Of a stretch of DNA of 10,794 nt, positions 6,537-10,794 are shown one piece after another. Origin of the DNA: Spirochaetaceae bacterium (GTDB taxonomy: Bacteria; Spirochaetota; Spirochaetia; Treponematales; Breznakiellaceae). The stretch is taken from assembly GCA_031279895.1 (NCBI GenBank), contig JAITHR010000058.1, positions 1 to 10,794 of the forward strand. The letters run 5' to 3'. Under the pieces are notes generated by a model. The model was not told where the DNA came from, made no database searches, and was given only the letters and a program-made list of their open reading frames with translations. Each line of letters begins with the position of its first letter. Position 1 is the first letter of the stretch. The translations under genes and the position numbers were made by a program.

Positions 6537-6611
6537 AAAAGGTATACCTTTTGTCGTAAAAGGTATACCGGCTGTCCCAAAAGGTATACCTTTTGCCGTA
6601 AAAGGTATACC
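6537..6611. repeat. 21-bp-period array of GGTATACC palindromes (two large hairpins)
   Basis: GGTATACC occurs at 6541, 6562, 6583 and 6604, exactly 21 bp apart. The 13-base gaps alternate between TTTTG(T/C)CGTAAAA and GGCTGTCCCAAAA (GGATGTCCC after the fourth). As a result 6541-6569 and 6583-6611 each form a perfect 12-bp inverted repeat with a 5-base loop, GTCGT in one and GCCGT in the other. A decayed fifth unit (GGACGTTC) follows at about 6625. Confidence 0.9.
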
Positions 6612-6643
6612 GGATGTCCCAAAAGGACGTTCTTTAGACTCGG

Positions 6644-6741
6644 AAACATTGATGTTCTGAGGCAAAACATTGATGTTTCAAGGCAAAACATTGATGTTTC
6701 GGGGCAAAACATTGATGTTTAAAGGCAAAACATTGATGTTT
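6644..6741. repeat. 21-bp-period array of AAACATTGATGTTT units
   Basis: Five units have their CATTGATG cores at 6647, 6668, 6689, 6710 and 6731, a constant 21-bp spacing. Each unit is a 14-bp near-palindrome, AAACAT-TG-ATGTTT, joined by GGC-containing linkers such as CAAGGCA and CGGGGCA. The first unit starts GGAAACATT, the same beginning as the array at the right end of the window. The rest of the gap, 6742-6777, holds nothing I recognise. Confidence 0.9.
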
Positions 6742-6814
6742 AAAAGCGGCGCATAGTAAGCGGAATACGTGAGCCGCGTATCAGGACGCTTATGGAACAG
6801 CCGGAGGCTGCGGC

Positions 6815-7831
6815 CTAAAACAGGCTGGCCTGCTTTTTTTTGAGGAAGTCAACGTACACGGCAATAAGGATGACCACCCCTTTTACGATGTACTGCCAGA
6901 ACGAATTGATGTTAAGAAGGTTAAGACCGTTATTTAATACCCCGATGATGAGCGCGCCGATGACCGTGCCGCCTATCCTGCCCACCCCGCCTGACATACT
7001 GGTACCGCCCAGCACGACCGCGGCGATCGCGTCCATCTCGGCGCCCTGTCCCGCGGTGGGCTGGCCGCTGAACATACGGGAGGCGAGGACAATGCCCGCA
7101 ATCGCGGACATGGTTCCTGAAAAAAGATACGCGAAGAACAGCACCCGCCCGTTTTTAATACCGGAAAACCGCGCCGCCGTGGGGTTGCCCCCGACCGCGT
7201 ATATGTGCCGCCCCAGTTTGGAGCGGTTCATAATAAACGCGGAGATCCCTACGATAATAACGAGATAGATAACCGGCACCGGCACCATAGAAACATAGCC
7301 GGATCCGATGAAATTAAACGCATCGTCCATAATGCGGATAGGCTGGCCACCGGTATACACGTACCCCGCGCCGCGGGCTATGTTCATCATCGAAAGGGTA
7401 ACGATAAACGGCGGTATCGTGGTTCTGGAAACCACAAACCCGTTAAACGCGCCGGCTGCAACCCCTACGAGAAGCCCCAGCATAACCGCCGCCGGCAGGG
7501 GACACCCCTGATAGGCGATAAGACCGCCGGTAACGCAGCCGGAGAGGGCCACGACGGAGCCGACCGAGAGGTCGATGCCCCCCAGAATGATTATCATGGT
7601 CATGCCGCAGGCGATATAGAGGTTGGTGGCCACCTGGCGGAGCACGTTCATAATGTTGTTGCCGGAAAGGAACACGGTTCTTCCCTGAATTCCGTCGTAG
7701 ACCACCAGTATAAGGCACAGAATAAGGAGACCGATAAGGATTCCCAGGTTTTCCTTAAAGAAAGAAAGAAAAGAATACGCCGGAATCCGGCGGCCCGCAC
7801 GGTCCGGGGAGCGGCTTCCGCGGTCAGTCAT
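6815..7831 (-). CDS. Sugar ABC transporter permease (RbsC/MglC family)
   Basis: This inner-membrane permease of a ribose/galactose-class ABC importer presumably works as a homodimer with the ATPase encoded just upstream. Its 338 residues begin with about 25 charged cytoplasmic residues, followed by eight to ten membrane helices. Family signatures are GGIDLSVGS in the middle of the first half, the cytoplasmic coupling loop YAVGGNPTAARFSGI, and the conserved AEMDAIAAVVLGGTSMSGGVGRI...GALIIGVLNNGLNLL near the end. The start codon lies inside the ATPase gene: ATG 7831-7829 and the ATPase TGA 7826-7824 share an 8-bp ATGACTGA overlap, so translation is coupled. GGGAG lies just upstream of the ATG. 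This is the last gene of the operon. Four bases beyond its stop lies the right inverted repeat, whose CAGCCTCCGGCTG could fold but has no T-run. Confidence 0.94.
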   Translation of the reverse strand: MTDRGSRSPDRAGRRIPAYSFLSFFKENLGILIGLLILCLILVVYDGIQGRTVFLSGNNIMNVLRQVATNLYIACGMTMIIILGGIDLSVGSVVALSGCVTGGLIAYQGCPLPAAVMLGLLVGVAAGAFNGFVVSRTTIPPFIVTLSMMNIARGAGYVYTGGQPIRIMDDAFNFIGSGYVSMVPVPVIYLVIIVGISAFIMNRSKLGRHIYAVGGNPTAARFSGIKNGRVLFFAYLFSGTMSAIAGIVLASRMFSGQPTAGQGAEMDAIAAVVLGGTSMSGGVGRIGGTVIGALIIGVLNNGLNLLNINSFWQYIVKGVVILIAVYVDFLKKKQASLF

Positions 7832-9350
7832 GGTGTTCTCCCTCGGTATTCATCCCTCCCGCGTGGCGGGTCGCGCAGCGCATAATCGCCTCCTGCGTAA
7901 GGCCCTCCCGCGGGAGACATTCGGTAATGCCGCCGCCGCTCATCACGATTACGCGGTCGCTCATGTTGATAACCTCCGGCAATTCCGAAGAAATCATAAT
8001 GATAGATACCCCCTCTTGTACCAGATTGTTCATAATCCCGTAAATCTCGGCCTTGGCCCCCACGTCGACGCCCCGCGTGGGCTCGTCGAGGATAAGTATC
8101 CTGGGCTTTGTGGCAAGCCAGCGGGCGATGACCACTTTCTGCTGGTTGCCGCCGGAAAGGTTTCCCGCAACCTGCGTATACGACGGGGTTTTAATCCCCA
8201 TAGCCTCCACGTAGTCCCTCGTGATGGCCGCCTCTTTCTCAAAATCCACGAAAACCCCCCGAATAAACGCGCCGAGCACCTTAAGGGTGAGGTTAAACAT
8301 GACGCTTTGCTCGGGAAAGAGCGCCTCCAGCTTCCTGCTTTCCGGCACCAGCGCGATTCCCAGCCCCAGGGCGTCTTCCGGGCTCGTAATAACCGCTTTT
8401 TTCCCCTCTACAAAGATTTCCCCGCGGGTAATCGGGTCTATGCCGAAGACGCACTTCATAACCTCGCTCCGCCCGGCGCCCACCAGCCCCGCGAACCCCA
8501 GGATTTCCCCCTTCCGTAGCGTAAAAGAAATGTCCTTAAGGAGCTTCCCGTCGCTCAAACCCCGCACCTCCAGCACCGGATCCCGCGGCTCCCCGAAAGT
8601 GCGGGTGTAGTAGTTCGTAAGCTGCCTTCCTACCATCATGGCAATAAGCTCGTCGCTACCGGTTGCGGCGGTGTCTCTCGTGCCGATGTACTCCCCGTCC
8701 CGAATGACCGTAATCCGGTCGGTTATCTGTTCCAGTTCCCGCATCCTGTGGGAAATATAGATGATACCCACGCCGTTCGCCTTGAGTTTCCGTATGGTCC
8801 CGAAGAGAAAGCCCACGTCCTTTTCGGAAAGCGACGAGGTCGGCTCGTCCATCACGAGGATTTTCGCGTTAAACGAGAGGGCTTTGATAATCTCCACCAT
8901 TTGCTGCTGCGCGATGGTGAGGGCGCCCACTTCTTTGTCCGGCTCAATGCCAAGCTCGAAAGAATCGAGGATCTTCGCGGCTTCGCGGTTCATTTTTTTG
9001 AAATCAACGGTTTTGCGGGGCGTCTCCGGTTCCCGTCCCAAAAAGATATTCTCCGCCACGGTCATGCGCGGCACGAGCACCAGTTCCTGATGGATGACGC
9101 TGATGCCGTTTTTGTGGGCGTCCTGCACGGAACCGATGGCGACCGGTTTCCCGTGTATGCGGATTTCCCCGGCGTTTGCCGTATAAATCCCGCCGAGTAT
9201 CTTTATAAGGGTTGATTTGCCCGCGCCGTTTTCACCGAGAAGCGCGTGGACCTCCCCGGCGCGCAGCTCCAGAGAAACGTCTTTGAGCGCCTGCACCCCG
9301 GGAAACACTTTTTTGACATGATTCATCTCTAAGAGGACCGAACCGCCCAC
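7824..9350 (-). CDS. Sugar ABC transporter ATP-binding protein, double domain (RbsA/MglA family)
   Basis: This 508-residue ATPase energises the sugar importer and carries two fused nucleotide-binding domains, as normal for RbsA/MglA. The first has Walker A GENGAGKST (39-47), Q-loop Gln88, signature LTIAQQQ (144-150), Walker B ILVMDE (164-169) and switch His201. The second has the degenerate Walker A AGLVGAGRSE typical of the family, a canonical LSGGNQQK, LILDEPTRGVD, and ISSE in place of the switch histidine. The start is a GTG at 9350 with AAGGGG 5 bases upstream. An ATG at 9326 would remove part of the first beta strand (VLLEM) and has no ribosome site. The binding-protein gene ends 90 bp upstream and the permease overlaps the 3' end by 8 bp. 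Confidence 0.95.
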   Translation of the reverse strand: MGGSVLLEMNHVKKVFPGVQALKDVSLELRAGEVHALLGENGAGKSTLIKILGGIYTANAGEIRIHGKPVAIGSVQDAHKNGISVIHQELVLVPRMTVAENIFLGREPETPRKTVDFKKMNREAAKILDSFELGIEPDKEVGALTIAQQQMVEIIKALSFNAKILVMDEPTSSLSEKDVGFLFGTIRKLKANGVGIIYISHRMRELEQITDRITVIRDGEYIGTRDTAATGSDELIAMMVGRQLTNYYTRTFGEPRDPVLEVRGLSDGKLLKDISFTLRKGEILGFAGLVGAGRSEVMKCVFGIDPITRGEIFVEGKKAVITSPEDALGLGIALVPESRKLEALFPEQSVMFNLTLKVLGAFIRGVFVDFEKEAAITRDYVEAMGIKTPSYTQVAGNLSGGNQQKVVIARWLATKPRILILDEPTRGVDVGAKAEIYGIMNNLVQEGVSIIMISSELPEVINMSDRVIVMSGGGITECLPREGLTQEAIMRCATRHAGGMNTEGEHHD

Positions 9351-9364
9351 GCAAACCCCTTACC

Positions 9365-9405
9365 GCCCGCGGGCCGCCTTCGGTGGGGAGGCTGCGGGCT
9401 TTTTT
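9365..9405 (+). terminator. GC hairpin plus T-run in the intercistronic gap, oriented against the operon
   Basis: GCCCGC (9365-9370) pairs with GCGGGC (9394-9399), and the inner GGCC/GGCT adds weaker pairs. On the + strand six T residues follow (9400-9405), the look of a Rho-independent terminator. No + strand gene ends here. On the - strand, the direction of the operon, the hairpin has no T-run after it. It may instead protect the 3' end of the binding-protein message or stop antisense transcription. Confidence 0.45.
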
Positions 9406-9434
9406 CTTTGGTTTTTCTGACAGGTCAAAGAAAA
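9402..9434. repeat. 9-bp-stem hairpin just after the binding-protein stop codon
   Basis: TTTTCTTTG (9402-9410) and CAAAGAAAA (9426-9434) are perfect 9-base arms around a 15-base loop. The hairpin starts 6 bases past the stop codon on the - strand. With the neighbouring GC hairpin it fills the gap between the abundant binding protein and the ATPase, where such structures commonly give the first gene a higher message level. Confidence 0.5.
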
Positions 9435-9440
9435 GAAGAA

Positions 9441-10376
9441 TTACTGCCAGCCGGTGGTGCCGTACTGATCCACGTTGTCCTTGGTAATCATAAAGGTCTT
9501 TACCGGAACCCGTTTCTCGAAACTCTCTTTCTTGAGGATTTTATACGCCAGCTTGACCGATTCTTCGCCGATGGCAATGGGGCTCTGGGCGCCGGAACCG
9601 GCGAACTGCCCGCCCTGGGCAATGGCTGCTTTGGCTTCCGGGGATCCGTCAACGCCGTAAATGAGAATGTCCGAGCGGTTCGCGGTTTTGCACGCCGCAA
9701 GAGCGCCCAGGGCCGTGGGATCGTTGCCGCCCATAATAGCCACCACTTCCGGGTTGCTCTGGAGCAGGTCTTCGGTAAGCCGGAGCGCGGTGGGAAGGTC
9801 CCCGAGGGCGTCTTTCTGGTACACCACCTCAAAGCCCTTTCCCGCGACGGCTTCGTTGAAGCCGTCGATACGGTCCCGCACGGAATTCATCGTGGGGGAA
9901 TCGAGGATTGCGATGGGCCCGCCCGAAGGGAACCGTTTCACCAGATCCAGGCCGCAGACATAGCCCGCGTTTTTGTTGTCCGAGCCGGCGTAGGCCGTAA
10001 CCAAATCAAGGTCTTTCACTTCCGCGTCAAAGTTGATGATGGGAATGTTCGCGTTTTTGAGCGCGAGAAGCGCGGGCCGTATCCCCTCCCAGTCAACCGG
10101 ATTAAGGAAGATAGCGTCGATTTTCTGGCTGATAAGGTCTTCGATTTGATTTATCTGCTTCGCCACATCCATAGCCGGATCCACCGTGATGAGTTTGTCC
10201 CCGTTGGCCTCCACTTTTTCCCGAATGGTTTTTTCGAGAACCGTGAAGAAGGGGTTACTCAGCTGCATACACGTATACCCGAAGGTATACCCTTTTTTCG
10301 CGCTTGCCTGTCCTTTGGCAAATCCCGCTGTTGCGGCCAAAACCAGGGTCAACCCTACAAGCACAAGTTTTTTCAT
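9441..10376 (-). CDS. Sugar ABC transporter periplasmic binding protein (RbsB-like)
   Basis: This periplasmic receptor captures the sugar for the importer encoded downstream. It has 311 residues, with signal peptide 1-20 and probable cleavage GFA|K. It belongs to the Peripla_BP_4/RbsB family. Positions matching the E. coli ribose-binding pocket, aligned from memory, are mostly kept: SNPFF (40-44), Asp117, Arg167 in SVRDRIDGF, Asn218 in GGNDPTALG, Asp243 in GVDGSPE and Gln264. The Arg after the conserved Asp (RbsB LDRQ) is Ala118 here (FDAEV), so the ligand may not be ribose. The start at 10376 has an ideal AAGGAGG with a 7-base spacer and begins the signal peptide; the frame reaches back to 10451 but covers the promoter. 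As the first gene of the operon, it is probably the most highly expressed. Confidence 0.94.
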   Translation of the reverse strand: MKKLVLVGLTLVLAATAGFAKGQASAKKGYTFGYTCMQLSNPFFTVLEKTIREKVEANGDKLITVDPAMDVAKQINQIEDLISQKIDAIFLNPVDWEGIRPALLALKNANIPIINFDAEVKDLDLVTAYAGSDNKNAGYVCGLDLVKRFPSGGPIAILDSPTMNSVRDRIDGFNEAVAGKGFEVVYQKDALGDLPTALRLTEDLLQSNPEVVAIMGGNDPTALGALAACKTANRSDILIYGVDGSPEAKAAIAQGGQFAGSGAQSPIAIGEESVKLAYKILKKESFEKRVPVKTFMITKDNVDQYGTTGWQ

Positions 10377-10383
10377 ACAATTT

Positions 10384-10451
10384 CCTCCTTGGCGTATTGT
10401 ATCGTATCGTATCGGATTATTTATTGTCCCACACCTTTCCCCCCCTGTCAA
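10384..10451 (-). promoter_or_regulatory. Promoter and leader of the sugar ABC operon, with tandem pentamers
   Basis: On the - strand a perfect -35 TTGACA (10451-10446) and GACAAT (10428-10423, four of six) are 17 bases apart. Transcription would start near 10416. The leader holds four tandem pentamers, read on the + strand as GTATT-GTATC-GTATC-GTATC (10394-10413), and then the AAGGAGG site (10390-10384). The -35 directly abuts the hairpin repeat at 10452. Confidence 0.6.
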
Positions 10452-10464
10452 CCGTCTCCGACGG
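10452..10464 (+). repeat. Isolated copy of the CCGTCTCCGACGG hairpin motif
   Basis: This is an exact copy of the 13-base hairpin (5-bp stem, TCC loop) found at 5382, 5463 and 5690, and inverted at 6514-6526. Here it sits immediately upstream of the -35 box of the ABC operon. The next bases (CTTCAGCATGG) keep only a hint of the TTCCATAAGC that usually follows. Confidence 0.75.
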
Positions 10465-10620
10465 CTTCAGCATGGCCGCGTGTTGTTTCCAAACGGTGCA
10501 ACACCGTGTCCATTTACTTCGCTGGTTGCTGTTGAGGCGCGGCTACGCTTCGCGCAACAGCGGACGGTTTGGGAGCGGCGCGTTGTTGTGCGCGGCAGTC
10601 TCCCCGCAGCGCCCACGAAT
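10465..10620. other. Gene-free GC-rich stretch with two hairpins
   Basis: I see no supported gene here. It contains ACGGTG-CAA-CACCGT (10493-10507, 6-bp stem) and a larger bulged hairpin with arms CTGTTG/CAACAG (10529-10534 and 10555-10560) plus inner CGCG/CGCG (10538-10541 and 10551-10554). Neither is followed by a T-run. The bases CACGAATGTTTCC at 10614-10626 resemble an inverted start of the following array. Confidence 0.5.
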
Positions 10621-10794
10621 GTTTCCAACTTAAAAACATTCGTTTCCGACTTGGAAACATTCGTTTCCAACCTGGAAACATTCGTTTCCAACCTGGAAAC
10701 ATTCGTTTCCAACCTGGAAACATTCGTTTCCAACTTAAAAACATTCGTTTCCAACCTGGAAACATTCGTTTCCAACTTAAAAACATTCGTTTCC
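10621..10794. repeat. 21-bp-period array of GGAAACATTCGTTTCC hairpins, running off the window
   Basis: Eight CATTCG cores lie at 10637, 10658, 10679, 10700, 10721, 10742, 10763 and 10784, exactly 21 bp apart. A full unit is a 6-bp-stem hairpin, GGAAAC-ATTC-GTTTCC, joined by a five-base linker AACCT, AACTT or GACTT. In three units the left arm is AAAAAC, losing two pairs. The array is cut by the window end, so its real length is unknown. The - strand frames through it are open, but the part beyond the array looks non-coding. Confidence 0.92.

Larger units (their letters stand above)
6427..6810. mobile_element. MITE-like element with 33-bp terminal inverted repeats
   Basis: The left arm 6427-6459 and the reverse complement of the right arm 6778-6810 match at 32 of 33 bases, and continue for about six more with one extra base. 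Each arm begins with the CAGCCTCCGGCTG hairpin and ends in CCTGATAC. The 384-bp interior has no plausible gene. It holds a third, inverted copy of the hairpin repeat (6498-6526) and two 21-bp-period arrays. I see no clear target-site duplication: the flanks are GGTTTCA on the left and CGGCCTA on the right. Mobility is therefore an inference from structure only. The right end stops 4 bases from the permease stop codon. Confidence 0.5.

Noticed and set aside
6399..6665. N-terminal extension of the HAD protein through the 21-bp repeats
   Set aside because: A good GAGGA site precedes the ATG at 6398 and the protein from there has a normal family N-terminus; the extension is pure repeat DNA.
9324..9326. 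ATG start for the sugar ATPase
   Set aside because: It lacks a Shine-Dalgarno site and would remove part of the first beta strand; the GTG at 9350 has AAGGGG at a good distance.
9408..10535. Long + strand open frame of 375 codons opposite the sugar-binding protein gene
   Set aside because: It is the antisense shadow of the binding-protein gene, whose signal peptide, family motifs, promoter and ribosome site are all on the - strand.
10467..10775. A - strand gene of about 102 codons made of LETNVSR repeats
   Set aside because: The frame runs out of the array into sequence that looks non-coding, ends inside the ABC promoter region's repeats, and all frames of a 21-bp repeat tend to stay open. 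Kept as a finding only.
6537..10794. The three short-period arrays as CRISPR arrays
   Set aside because: Intervals between palindromes are only 5-13 bases and are themselves repeated, not unique spacers, and no cas gene is present.

Overview
The window (10,794 bp, moderately GC-rich) looks like a piece of a spirochaete chromosome, most likely a Treponema of the termite-gut type. This is an inference from three things: a TRAP transporter whose binding protein lacks the usual substrate arginine, as in the Treponema TatP type; a fused Q/M permease; and intergenic spaces packed with short dispersed and tandem repeats. No rRNA, tRNA, CRISPR array, transposase or phage gene is visible.

Layout. (1) 1-3005, + strand: a TRAP transporter of two genes, a periplasmic substrate-binding protein (132-1133) and a fused small/large membrane subunit (1137-3005). 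They are preceded by an open frame that enters from the window edge and ends in an ATGA overlap with the first gene. (2) 3054-6398, - strand: four genes read toward the TRAP locus. In order of transcription these are a HAD phosphatase (6398-5748), a DUF3298-type lipoprotein (5349-4549), a five-TPR protein (4483-3929) and a YmdB/TIGR00282-like phosphoesterase (3929-3054). The last two are coupled by a TGATG stop/start overlap. The phosphoesterase has lost most of its expected metal ligands. (3) 6815-10376, - strand: a complete sugar ABC importer of the ribose/galactose class, ordered binding protein (10376-9441), double ATPase (9350-7824) and permease (7831-6815). It has a good TTGACA promoter, strong Shine-Dalgarno sites, hairpins between the first two genes, and an 8-bp overlap between the last two.

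The unusual part is the non-coding DNA. A 13-bp hairpin motif occurs in two versions, CCGTCTCCGACGG and CAGCCTCCGGCTG, which change on both arms so that pairing is kept. It recurs at least seven times in the gaps at 5350-5771, 6399-6814 and 10452. In 5350-5771 it heads about four copies of a larger repeat, and the last copy contains the stop codon of the HAD gene. In 6427-6810 two copies form 33-bp inverted repeats (32/33 identical) around a 384-bp MITE-like element. That element carries two tandem arrays, and a third array lies at 10621 to the window end. All three arrays have different palindromes but exactly the same 21-bp period. The arrays, the covarying hairpin and the element that packages two of the arrays are the best candidates for something undescribed here.

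The two transporters probably import small solutes (unknown ligand for the TRAP system, a sugar for the ABC system). The four middle genes have no obvious shared pathway and are given family-level descriptions only.
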